Shown here: positions 1 to 7,473 of the stretch, one piece after another
How the letters are laid out: each line of letters opens with the position of its first letter
Position numbering within the stretch: position 1 is the first letter of the stretch
Source of the DNA: JABDBK01 sp964453575
GTDB taxonomy: Bacteria; Pseudomonadota; Gammaproteobacteria; DSM-16500
Direction of reading: 5' to 3'
NCBI GenBank assembly: GCA_964453575.1
Contig: CAYVRW010000005.1
Location: 1 to 50,058 of the forward strand
Length of the DNA stretch: 50,058 nt
The notes under the pieces: generated by a model
The model's database searches: none
Told to the model about the DNA's origin: nothing
Seen by the model: only the letters and a program-made list of their open reading frames with translations
Translations under genes and position numbers: made by a program

Positions 1-9
1 ATTCGATCT

Positions 10-66
10 CGGGATCCAGAATGAGCCAACTGGATCCCGCGTACAACCGGCGGGACGACGGTTGTA
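10..66. repeat. GC-rich palindromic repeat cluster
   Basis: Two adjacent inverted repeats are visible. CGGGATCCAG at 10-19 pairs with CTGGATCCCG at 30-39. TACAACCG at 42-49 pairs with CGGTTGTA at 59-66. A competing pairing, TCCCGC (35-40) with GCGGGA (50-55), joins them. The layout resembles the dispersed palindromic repeats common in intergenic DNA of intracellular bacteria. No T-tract follows, so a terminator role is not supported. Confidence 0.5.
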
Positions 67-76
67 GGGTTTGTAT

Positions 77-105
77 TTGACTGTCATAGAATATTCATGT
101 AATAT
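77..105 (+). promoter_or_regulatory. Sigma-70 promoter of the toxin-antitoxin operon
   Basis: TTGACT at 77-82 and TAATAT at 100-105 are separated by exactly 17 bases, close to the sigma-70 consensus. Transcription would start near 112, inside the palindrome at 103-126, leaving a short leader before the antitoxin start at 138. Confidence 0.75.
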
Positions 106-126
106 GGTCATATTGATATGACCATA
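103..126 (+). promoter_or_regulatory. Palindromic operator of the toxin-antitoxin operon
   Basis: A perfect inverted repeat has 10-base arms (TATGGTCATA at 103-112, TATGACCATA at 117-126) around TTGA. It covers the last bases of the -10 box, the expected transcription start and the first base of the Shine-Dalgarno (AGGAA at 126-130). Phd/YefM antitoxins bind such palindromes to repress their own operons, so this is the likely autoregulatory site. Binding itself is inferred. Confidence 0.7.
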
Positions 127-137
127 GGAATATAAAC

Positions 138-377
138 ATGGCCAAACTAAAGCGCTCCATTCCTGCAGCCCAATTTAAGGCAGAATGTTTACATTTAATA
201 AATACTGTACATGATCAACATGTAAGTTATGTTATCACTAAACGAGGAAAACCGTTTGCTAAATTAATACCTATCATAGAAGAAGGGACGAATTATTTTG
301 GATTCATGAAAGATACCTCTTCAACTTCTGGAGATATTGTCGGGCCTATCGATCTTGAATGGGATGCTGAAAAATGA
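138..377 (+). CDS. Phd/YefM-family antitoxin
   Basis: This 79-residue protein has the usual Phd/YefM antitoxin layout. The N-terminal DNA-binding region contains IPAAQFKAECL and then VITKRGKPFAKLIPI, the family's hallmark strand (ITkrGkPvAvLvP). An acidic C-terminal tail ending DLEWDAEK would wrap the toxin. It should neutralise the PIN-domain RNase encoded by the next gene, which starts within its stop codon (ATGA overlap at 374-377), and should repress the operon through the palindrome at 103-126. The start is supported by AGGAA seven bases upstream. Length is normal for the family. Confidence 0.85.
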   Translation: MAKLKRSIPAAQFKAECLHLINTVHDQHVSYVITKRGKPFAKLIPIIEEGTNYFGFMKDTSSTSGDIVGPIDLEWDAEK

Positions 378-781
378 GTTTAATCATGGATACACATATT
401 TGGTATTGGTTTGTCACTGGAGACGAGACTTTATCAAAAAAAGTCATTGAAACCATTAACCAAGCATCACATAAGGATTCGCTTTATTTATCTGCCATTT
501 CCCTGTGGGAAATTGCCATGCTGGAAAACAAAAATCGGATCCATTTTAAATTACCGACGTTGCAATGGATTGAGTCAGCTTTAAAAGGAGCGCCTATTCA
601 ACTTTTGCCAATCACCCCAGCTGTGGCAGTTGAAAGTTGTCGTTTAGAAGATTTTCATGGCGATCCTGCAGATAGAATCATTGTTGCAACTGCAAGAGTT
701 GAAAATTTGACATTGCTAACACGTGATAAAAAAATCCAGGATTTTGGTAGTCAAAATAAAGTTAAAATAATATCTTCGTGA
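374..781 (+). CDS. PIN-domain toxin (VapC-type ribonuclease)
   Basis: A 135-residue PIN-domain protein, the toxin partner of the preceding antitoxin. The acidic metal-binding residues of the PIN fold are in place: D6 in IMDTHIW, E46 in SAISLWEIAML, and D97/D100 in GDPADRIIVATA, a very typical PIN motif. VapC-type enzymes are Mg2+-dependent RNases that cut initiator tRNA, other tRNAs or rRNA; the target here cannot be told. Nothing is truncated and the key acids are intact, so the toxin is probably active. Pairing of a PIN toxin with a Phd-type antitoxin is common. Confidence 0.87.
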   Translation: MSLIMDTHIWYWFVTGDETLSKKVIETINQASHKDSLYLSAISLWEIAMLENKNRIHFKLPTLQWIESALKGAPIQLLPITPAVAVESCRLEDFHGDPADRIIVATARVENLTLLTRDKKIQDFGSQNKVKIISS

Positions 782-801
782 ATCATGCTACCATTTTTAG
801 T

Positions 802-824
802 GATTCCCGCTTAAAGCGGGAATC
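802..824. repeat. Perfect GC-rich hairpin between convergent genes
   Basis: GATTCCCGC (802-810) and GCGGGAATC (816-824) form a 9-bp stem around TTAAA. It lies 21 bases after the toxin stop and 12 bases after the stop of the minus-strand exported protein gene. It could slow transcription from both sides, but neither strand has a T-run, so it is not a classical terminator. Its CCCGC/GCGGG core recalls the repeat at 10-66 on the other side of the toxin-antitoxin pair. Confidence 0.5.
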
Positions 825-835
825 GCCGATCAAGC

Positions 836-1273
836 CTAAGTTCTTTCCCCAAACTCAAATTTACACTCCGAAGCACTTGTCAAACATGCTAATACATAAG
901 GATAACCTTTCATGCTTGAAATTTTCCAGAGTTTACCCGCAGGCCTTGGAACACTGCCATAGCCTGTTTGTTGGAATAAAGTAATTTTTTCACCTCTGGG
1001 ACCAACGTAAAAACAGTTAGTTGCGCCAAAGTTATCATCTACGTAAGGAAACCAAACGGCTTTTTTGAAAGCACCAGGTGCTAATCGAGTACCTTCTTGA
1101 ATAGAAGTATCATCAGCGCTGCCTTGATACCATCCATTGTCCGGTTGCCAGGTACACATTTTATGGCCTTGAAAATCATGGCATTGAAAAGAAATAGTTT
1201 GCGGCAGCGGGCAATTGGCATGAACTGCGCTAGCTAAAAGCAGTAATAAAGGAAATAACAGGATTTTTTTCAT
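836..1273 (-). CDS. Small exported protein of unknown function
   Basis: This 145-residue protein is not recognised with certainty. It starts with a clear Sec signal peptide: MKK, a Leu-rich core (ILLFPLLLLLAS), then AVHA with likely cleavage before NCPLP. The mature part, about 125 residues, has six cysteines and many aromatics, suggesting a small disulfide-bonded periplasmic or secreted domain. The ATG at 1273 is preferred because GAGG lies seven bases upstream. The in-frame GTG at 1279 would be only one base from that site. It follows parC by 21 bases on the same strand and may be read through from it, though a functional link to topoisomerase IV is unlikely. Confidence 0.7.
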   Translation of the reverse strand: MKKILLFPLLLLLASAVHANCPLPQTISFQCHDFQGHKMCTWQPDNGWYQGSADDTSIQEGTRLAPGAFKKAVWFPYVDDNFGATNCFYVGPRGEKITLFQQTGYGSVPRPAGKLWKISSMKGYPYVLACLTSASECKFEFGERT

Positions 1274-1294
1274 AATCACACCTCATTTATAAGT

Positions 1295-3538
1295 TTATTT
1301 ATTTTCATTATCAATTAATAACGTATCCACTTTTTGAAATGCTCTAGGTAATTTGTGCCCACGACGGCCGCGTTCACCTAAATAATGTTTCCAGTCAGTA
1401 GGCTTTAATTTTAATTTTTTATTACCTGATAAAAGTACTAATCCTTGCTCTGGCTGCAAAATAATAATATCCGTAATAAATTCTTCACGTGATGCCACAC
1501 GTGCAGAAGGTATGTTTACTATTTTATTGCCCTTGCCTTTAGTCAAATCAGGTAATTCTTTTAATGGGAAAATTAACATATGTCCCGTATTTGTCACAGC
1601 GGCTATCAGATCAGATTCTTTATTATTAACTAAACGTGGCGTCAACGCTTTAGAGCCATTAGGCAACGAAAGAGTGGCTTTGCCTGCGCGGTTTTTCGCA
1701 AATAAATCTTCGAGTTTAGTAGTAAAACCATAACCTGCATCGGATGCAAGTAAATACATTTGCTCATTTTCACCCATGATAAGTCCCACAAATTGCGCTT
1801 GCGGCGGTGGATTTAGCCGGCCGGTAAGTGGTTCGCCCTGGCCTCGCGCAGAAGGAAGTGTGTGTGATGGCAGAGAATAAGAACGTCCTGTGGAATCTAG
1901 GAAAACAGCTGGTTGATTGCTGCGCCCTTGTGCCATCGCTAAAAATCCATCGCCTGCTTTGTAACTCATGCTTAATGGGTCAATATCGTGCCCTTTGGCA
2001 GCGCGCACCCAACCCATAGTCGATAAAATAACCGAGAGGGGTTCGGTCGGTAAAATTTCGGTTTCACTCATGGCTTGTGCTTCGGCACGGGTCACTAAAG
2101 GTGAATTGCGTTTATCACCAAAAGCTTCTTTATCCATGGTTAATTCTTTGCGAATAAGTTTTTTTAAACGTGCATTGGATGAAAGCGTTTGTTCAATGTT
2201 TTCTTGTTCTTCCGATAATTCTTTTTGTTCTTTTTTGATTTGCATTTCTTCAAGACGCGCAAGATGGCGTAATTTGATATCTAAAATAGCATCTGCTTGT
2301 TCTTCGCTTAATTTAAAACGCTTCATTAATACCGTTTTAGGTTGATCTTCTTCGCGAATAATTTTAATGACTTCATCTAAGTTGAGATACGCGGTTAATA
2401 AACCTTTTAAAATATGCAAACGATGTTGAACGATGTCTAAACGATGTTGCAGGCGAAGTTTAACGGTAGCAAGCCGGTATTCAAGCCATTCATTTAATAT
2501 GACTAACAAACCTTTGACTTGCGGTCTGCCATTTAAACCTATCATGTTTAAATTGACGCGATAACTGCGCTCTAAATCAGTGGTCGCAAATAAATGGGCC
2601 ATTAACGCTTCAATATCAACGCGATTCGATCGTGGGACGATGACTAAACGCGTAGGATTTTCATGATCGGATTCATCACGCAAATCAGAAACTAAAGGCA
2701 ATTTTTTATTTTGCATTTGTTCGGCAATTTGTTCTAATACTTTAGCGCCAGACACTTGATGAGGCAGTGCGGTAATAATGATTTCATCTTCTTCAGTGGT
2801 ATAAACGGCTCGCATGCGCAGGGAGCCATTGCCTGTTTTGTAAATATCTAAAATATCTTTTTTCGGCGTAATGATTTCAGCTTCAGTAGGGTAATCCGGC
2901 CCTGGAATATGATGTGTAATATCTTTTAAGGTTGCATCAGGATTGTCGAGTAAATGCACTAATGCATCGATCACTTCAGAGACATTATGCGGCGGAATAT
3001 CAGTGGCCATGCCTACTGCAATACCTGTCGTACCATTTAATAAAACATTAGGTAAGCGTGCAGGCAATAAACTAGGCTCATCGAGGGTGCCATCAAAATT
3101 GGGGACCCATTTCACGGTGCCATGACCGAGTTCGGCGAGCAATACATCAGCATAACCCGATAAACGTGATTCGGTATAACGCATCGCTGCAAATGATTTT
3201 GGATCATCGGGCGATCCCCAGTTGCCTTGTCCATCGACCAAAGGATAACGATAAGAAAAAGGTTGTGCCATTAAAACCATGGCTTCGTAACAAGCAGTAT
3301 CACTATGCGGATGAAATTTACCTAACACGTCACCCACCGTGCGCGCAGATTTTTTAAATTTAGCGGTTGATTTTAAACCTAATTCAGACATTGCATAAAC
3401 AATGCGTCGTTGTACGGGTTTTAAACCGTCACCAATATGAGGAAGTGCGCGATCTAAAATGACGTACATGGAATAATCCAGATAGGCTTTTTCCGCAAAA
3501 TCGCGTAATGGGATGTGTTCTATGTTGGTGGTGCTCAT
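1295..3538 (-). CDS. parC: DNA topoisomerase IV subunit A
   Basis: Cleavage-rejoining subunit of topoisomerase IV, which decatenates daughter chromosomes as a ParC2ParE2 tetramer. At 747 residues it is close to E. coli ParC (752). The N-terminus (YLDYSMYVILDRALPHIGDG) is typical and the catalytic tyrosine is Y121 in AAMRYTESRL. After the winged-helix/tower region comes a coiled coil rich in Glu, Lys and Gln (about 370-480), then a beta-pinwheel C-terminal domain. In the quinolone-resistance region the sequence is FHPHSDTACYEAM, where E. coli has G78 and S80; here these are S79 and T81. GAGGG seven bases before the ATG supports the start, and parE ends 11 bases upstream. Confidence 0.97.
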   Translation of the reverse strand: MSTTNIEHIPLRDFAEKAYLDYSMYVILDRALPHIGDGLKPVQRRIVYAMSELGLKSTAKFKKSARTVGDVLGKFHPHSDTACYEAMVLMAQPFSYRYPLVDGQGNWGSPDDPKSFAAMRYTESRLSGYADVLLAELGHGTVKWVPNFDGTLDEPSLLPARLPNVLLNGTTGIAVGMATDIPPHNVSEVIDALVHLLDNPDATLKDITHHIPGPDYPTEAEIITPKKDILDIYKTGNGSLRMRAVYTTEEDEIIITALPHQVSGAKVLEQIAEQMQNKKLPLVSDLRDESDHENPTRLVIVPRSNRVDIEALMAHLFATTDLERSYRVNLNMIGLNGRPQVKGLLVILNEWLEYRLATVKLRLQHRLDIVQHRLHILKGLLTAYLNLDEVIKIIREEDQPKTVLMKRFKLSEEQADAILDIKLRHLARLEEMQIKKEQKELSEEQENIEQTLSSNARLKKLIRKELTMDKEAFGDKRNSPLVTRAEAQAMSETEILPTEPLSVILSTMGWVRAAKGHDIDPLSMSYKAGDGFLAMAQGRSNQPAVFLDSTGRSYSLPSHTLPSARGQGEPLTGRLNPPPQAQFVGLIMGENEQMYLLASDAGYGFTTKLEDLFAKNRAGKATLSLPNGSKALTPRLVNNKESDLIAAVTNTGHMLIFPLKELPDLTKGKGNKIVNIPSARVASREEFITDIIILQPEQGLVLLSGNKKLKLKPTDWKHYLGERGRRGHKLPRAFQKVDTLLIDNENK

Positions 3539-3549
3539 GGTGTAACCCT

Positions 3550-5445
3550 CTATATTTCTGCTAAATTGACTTTGCTTTCTAACCAGTTTTTGCGATCTGG
3601 CACGCGCTTCTTGGCGAGTAACATATCTAACATATTGTCTGTTTTATCGTGTTTTGCAATGGTCAGTTGTACTAAACGACGTGTATCAGGATCCATCGTC
3701 GTTTCGCGTAATTGTAATGGATTCATTTCGCCTAATCCTTTAAAACGAATCACATTGATTTTACCTTTCTTTTTTTCAGCCGCTAAACGATCAAGTACAC
3801 CTTGTTTCTCATCATCATCGAGTGCGTAATACACTTCTTTACCATAATCGATTCGATAAAGCGGCGGCATGGCGATATAAACATGACCTGCTTCAACCAG
3901 TGGCCGAAAATGTTTTAAAAATAATGCGCATAAAAGCGTTGCAATATGCGCACCATCCGAGTCTGCGTCGGCAAGAATACAAATTTTTCCATAACGTAAG
4001 CCGCTCATATCATGAGACCCTGGCTCTATGCCTACAGCGACTGATATGTGATGCACTTCTTGCGATGCCAATACTTGTGATACATCCACTTCCCAAGTAT
4101 TTAAGATTTTGCCGCGTAACGGTAAAATCGCTTGAAACTCACGATTTCTTGCTTGTTTTGCCGAACCGCCTGCTGATTCACCTTCCACTAAAAATAATTC
4201 CGTACGTTTGACATCTTGCAATGTGCAATCGGTTAATTTGCCAGGCAGAGCAGGGCCGCTAGTAATTTTTTTACGTACCACGGTTTGAGCAGCTTTCATA
4301 CGGCGTTGTGCATTGCTAATCGCAAGTGCTGCTAAGGCTTCACCTAATGCCACATGTTGATTTAACCACAGACTAAAGGCATCTTTCACAACGCCGGATA
4401 CAAAGCTTGCACATTCACGTGATGATAAACGTTCTTTGGTTTGGCCTGAAAATTGCGGTTCTTGCAGTTTTACAGAAAGAATATAAGCACAACGTTCCCA
4501 CACATCTTCAGGTGCTAATTTAATGCCGCGCGGTAATAAATTACGAAATTCACAAAAATCACGTAATGCTTCTAATAAACCTAACCTAAATCCATTAACA
4601 TGGGTTCCACCTTGCGCAGTGGGAATAAGATTAACATAACTTTCTGCAATGACTTCACCATCTTCCGGCAACCAAACCGCAGCCCAATCAACGGTTTCAG
4701 TATTGCCGCTAAATGAACCTACAAAAGGTTCATCAGGGATATGTTCAACTTTACCTACCGTTTCCATTAAATAATTAGGCAGGCCTGCTTCATAGTGCCA
4801 TTCTTGGGTTTCGTTATTGTGTTCATCATGAAAAGAAACATGCAATCCTGAACATAAAACAGCTTTAGCGCGTAAGGTATGTTTAAGCTGTTTGACTACA
4901 AACCGGCCAGAGTCAAAATATTTTTCATTAGCCCAAAAACGAATACTGGTACCTGTCTCACGTTTATTTTTTAACGTTCCAATGGTTTTAAGCTTGGTTT
5001 TGCGTTCACCATCTTCAAATTCAATTTGATGAATGCTGCCATCACGCTTAATGGTCACGACCATTTTTTTCGATAAAGCATTGACGACCGAAATACCAAC
5101 ACCATGCAAACCGCCGGAATAACGGTATTGTTTGTTTGAGAATTTCGCACCACTATGCAATTTGGTAAGAATAAGCTCAACACCAGTCATTTTTTCTTCA
5201 GGATGCATGTCAATTGGCATGCCACGCCCATCATCAGTCACTTCCAGTGAACCATCTTTATATAAAGTCACCGCAAGTGAGGTCGCATGCCCTTCCATGG
5301 CCTCATCCACGCAATTATCAATGGCTTCTCTGGCCATATGATTAGGATTTGTCGTATCTGTGTACATCCCTGGCCGTCTGCGCACGGGTTCCAAGCCGCT
5401 TAAGACTTCAATGGATTCTGCTGTATAGGATTTGTTCGATTTCAT
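3550..5445 (-). CDS. parE: DNA topoisomerase IV subunit B
   Basis: ATPase subunit of topoisomerase IV, 631 residues against 630 in E. coli. The Bergerat ATP-binding fold is complete: catalytic E40 and N44 in REAIDNCVDEA, DDGRGMP at 71-77 and the GGLHGVG lid near 110. A transducer domain follows, then the Toprim domain with VEGESAGGSA (about 418) and the metal-binding DADSDG (about 493). The C-terminal FKGLGEMNPLQL motif is also present. It is the first gene of a parE-parC pair on the minus strand. The Shine-Dalgarno is weak (AGG before CAACCCCT). Confidence 0.97.
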   Translation of the reverse strand: MKSNKSYTAESIEVLSGLEPVRRRPGMYTDTTNPNHMAREAIDNCVDEAMEGHATSLAVTLYKDGSLEVTDDGRGMPIDMHPEEKMTGVELILTKLHSGAKFSNKQYRYSGGLHGVGISVVNALSKKMVVTIKRDGSIHQIEFEDGERKTKLKTIGTLKNKRETGTSIRFWANEKYFDSGRFVVKQLKHTLRAKAVLCSGLHVSFHDEHNNETQEWHYEAGLPNYLMETVGKVEHIPDEPFVGSFSGNTETVDWAAVWLPEDGEVIAESYVNLIPTAQGGTHVNGFRLGLLEALRDFCEFRNLLPRGIKLAPEDVWERCAYILSVKLQEPQFSGQTKERLSSRECASFVSGVVKDAFSLWLNQHVALGEALAALAISNAQRRMKAAQTVVRKKITSGPALPGKLTDCTLQDVKRTELFLVEGESAGGSAKQARNREFQAILPLRGKILNTWEVDVSQVLASQEVHHISVAVGIEPGSHDMSGLRYGKICILADADSDGAHIATLLCALFLKHFRPLVEAGHVYIAMPPLYRIDYGKEVYYALDDDEKQGVLDRLAAEKKKGKINVIRFKGLGEMNPLQLRETTMDPDTRRLVQLTIAKHDKTDNMLDMLLAKKRVPDRKNWLESKVNLAEI

Positions 5446-5576
5446 AGGGGTTGCCTGTTAGTTCTGTCGCTAAGTGAAAAATATAGTGTTATGTAAGAGT
5501 TGTAAATAGTAGACATAGCAATTTTGACTAGGATAACATGCGGTTCTTCTTATAAAAAGTATAAAAGGGAATGAGT

Positions 5577-6443
5577 ATGACAATTCTAGAGGAGTTAAAA
5601 GCGGCTATTCATAGCAACAACAGCAGTAGAGTAAGTCGATTAATTTGTCAGATAGATCCTGCCAAAAAAATTGAAAATGATAAGACCCCTATTCAATTAG
5701 CAAGGGATTTAAGTCATTGGGATTGTGTAGAAGCTATTGCTATAAATCGACACGCTGATCCAGATGATATTAATAAAACTAAATATGGGGATGCTTTACT
5801 ATACGCTGTTGTTGCAAATCGGATCAATACAGTAAGGTTATTATTAGAGACGGGCGCACCAAAACATTGGTATGTTATCGCGAATGGTGATAGGTGTCTG
5901 CATGCTGCCGTTCGAAATAATAATGAGACCATGCTTGCTTTGTTATTATCATTTGACTGTGATGTTAATGTAAAAAATAATGCAGGGCAAACTCCCGCAG
6001 AATTAGCAAAAAGCTTAAATTCGCCTAGCTTCGACGAAGGCTTGAAGATATTTGAGCATATCGAAACCTTAAAAACAATTGTGCCATTGACGTTGTTTGC
6101 GCAAGCTAAGCGTCAGTCGTCGCAAGGATTATTTGGTAAATTACCGAAAAATATTATTGAATCATGTATTCTTCCCTTTTTAAGTTTAAAATTTCCAAAA
6201 AAAAATTCCCTTAGCTCTACAGAAGAATTTCTTAATAACGTTTCAGCAAATTGCTTCATTAAACATTTTGGTATTTTTCCTCCTCATGCGACTAGGAAAT
6301 TGGTTAAAAAAATAAAGAACAATTTAAAAGAGCATCATTGTACAACGGAAGCTACCCGAAAAGCTGTGAGTGAGTTTTTAGGAGATAAGAAGGATAAAGA
6401 TGCTAAAACATTGGAGTTGTTGGGTAAATATAAACTGAAATAG
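5577..6443 (+). CDS. Ankyrin-repeat protein, candidate effector
   Basis: A 288-residue protein with three to four ankyrin-type helix pairs over about residues 34-150. Recognisable pieces are DKTPIQLARD, GDALLYAVVANRINTVRLLLETGA, then CLHAAVRNNNETMLALLLSFDCDVNVKNNAGQTPAELA. A non-ankyrin tail follows, rich in Lys. At 189-202 it reads LPKNIIESCILPFL, which loosely fits the F-box helix pattern (LPxxIIxxILxxL). Ankyrin repeats bind proteins and are common in secreted effectors of Legionellales, so a host-directed role is possible but not shown. ATG at 5577 is chosen because AGGGA is six bases upstream; the ATG at 5571 abuts that site. It is divergent from parE. Confidence 0.7.
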   Translation: MTILEELKAAIHSNNSSRVSRLICQIDPAKKIENDKTPIQLARDLSHWDCVEAIAINRHADPDDINKTKYGDALLYAVVANRINTVRLLLETGAPKHWYVIANGDRCLHAAVRNNNETMLALLLSFDCDVNVKNNAGQTPAELAKSLNSPSFDEGLKIFEHIETLKTIVPLTLFAQAKRQSSQGLFGKLPKNIIESCILPFLSLKFPKKNSLSSTEEFLNNVSANCFIKHFGIFPPHATRKLVKKIKNNLKEHHCTTEATRKAVSEFLGDKKDKDAKTLELLGKYKLK

Positions 6444-6497
6444 GGGGCGCCTGTGTTTGAAAGTAATGAGGATCGAAAAAGCAGCAGGCGCGGATAT

Positions 6498-7331
6498 TTA
6501 TTCGATGGTGATTTTTTTATCTATTGATAAATAATTTTGTGATGTAACAACATTTTTTCCTGTTTTGTTCTCGAGTTCCATTCGTGCACTTTTAGCAATG
6601 TTACCGCCTTTTTTACCTGCGGCTTTATTTTCTTCCATGCCAGTAGCATTCATGGCTTCAGCTATCTGTCTTGAGGAAAGTTCTGCAAGTGCTGTAAAAA
6701 TAAGTTCAGCTTCGCTCATGTGATCTCGCAGGTTTTCTGATTTCAATCCCTTGGATTTTTTATGGTCTTGGATGCTGATACCGGTCCATTCTTGATGAAT
6801 GATATTAGTGAGAATGGCAAATTCGCTGGGTTGTTCGACGCCGTGTTCTTTCCAATAATCAGTTAATTTATTGCGAGTTTCTTGCCCCATCATTCGTTGC
6901 TGTATCCATTTTTCACTATAACCATGTTTTTGCCATGTTTCTCTAGCTCTATCAAGAGATTTAGCAGGATCAGCCATTTCTTGCATACGTTCATAACCAA
7001 CTTTAGCTAGCCAAAGTTTAATCGGTTCCGCTTTTGGACTGGGTATAGATTGAACAAGACGAAGTAACGTTTCAGCATTGGCAGCATCTGTCAGGTATTT
7101 TTTACCATCAGCAGCCTTTAATTTCAGTCGGTGACAATTTGTCACCGACTCATTTCCTTCTTTTTTTAAGCGTTCCTTGAGCTTATTCCAATACTTTCGG
7201 GCTGTTTGGTAATCAGGTTGTGAAGTTAATATTTGAACAATATCAATCACTGAAAAAAACCAAGTTTCAGTTTCTTCGTCATATACTCGTCGAATTTCGT
7301 GTTCTTCAAAAACAGCTAAATCATTTTTCAT
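6498..7331 (-). CDS. BRO-N domain protein with DinD-like tail
   Basis: This 277-residue protein begins with a BRO-N-like domain (about 5-115), seen in the strand pairs LAVFEEHEIRRVYDEETETW, FFSVIDIVQILT and YWNKLKERLKKEG. BRO-N domains occur in phage antirepressors and baculovirus proteins and bind nucleic acid. The C-terminus (GKKGGNIAKSARMELENKTG, then VVTSQNYL) recalls the end of DinD-like DNA-damage-inducible proteins. Its role here is unknown. A GAGGG six bases before the ATG fixes the start. It is divergent from the aminotransferase gene at 7474, and a palindrome lies between them at 7419-7431. No other phage gene is nearby, so it may be a remnant of mobile DNA. Confidence 0.7.
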   Translation of the reverse strand: MKNDLAVFEEHEIRRVYDEETETWFFSVIDIVQILTSQPDYQTARKYWNKLKERLKKEGNESVTNCHRLKLKAADGKKYLTDAANAETLLRLVQSIPSPKAEPIKLWLAKVGYERMQEMADPAKSLDRARETWQKHGYSEKWIQQRMMGQETRNKLTDYWKEHGVEQPSEFAILTNIIHQEWTGISIQDHKKSKGLKSENLRDHMSEAELIFTALAELSSRQIAEAMNATGMEENKAAGKKGGNIAKSARMELENKTGKNVVTSQNYLSIDKKITIE

Positions 7332-7398
7332 ATTAATCCCTCAAATTACATTAAACGGTTAATCTTGCTTGGTAGGTCATAGGGCGAAGGTATGTGAA

Positions 7399-7426
7399 GT
7401 GACATTTGCTTTAAAGATGCTATAGT
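7399..7426 (+). promoter_or_regulatory. Probable promoter of the aminotransferase operon
   Basis: GTGACA (7399-7404) and TATAGT (7421-7426) are 16 bases apart. They lie about 48 bases upstream of the aminotransferase start at 7474. Both boxes deviate from consensus at one position each. Confidence 0.45.
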
Positions 7427-7431
7427 ATAGC
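7419..7431. promoter_or_regulatory. Palindrome over the -10 box
   Basis: GCTATA-G-TATAGC is a perfect 13-base palindrome that overlaps the putative -10 box TATAGT. Its position would suit a repressor site for the aminotransferase/acetyltransferase pair, or for both divergent transcripts. No binding protein is known. Confidence 0.35.
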
Positions 7432-7473
7432 AAGCCAACGAATGTGTCTAACAAAAAATTTACAAGGAAACGT

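Noticed and set aside
778..984. A 68-codon open frame on the plus strand after the toxin gene
   Set aside because: It runs antisense through the exported protein gene, has no supported ribosome site and shows no family features.
6447..6491. GCGCCTG/CAGGCGC inverted repeat after the ankyrin gene as a terminator
   Set aside because: The loop is 31 bases and no T-run follows, so there is not enough support.
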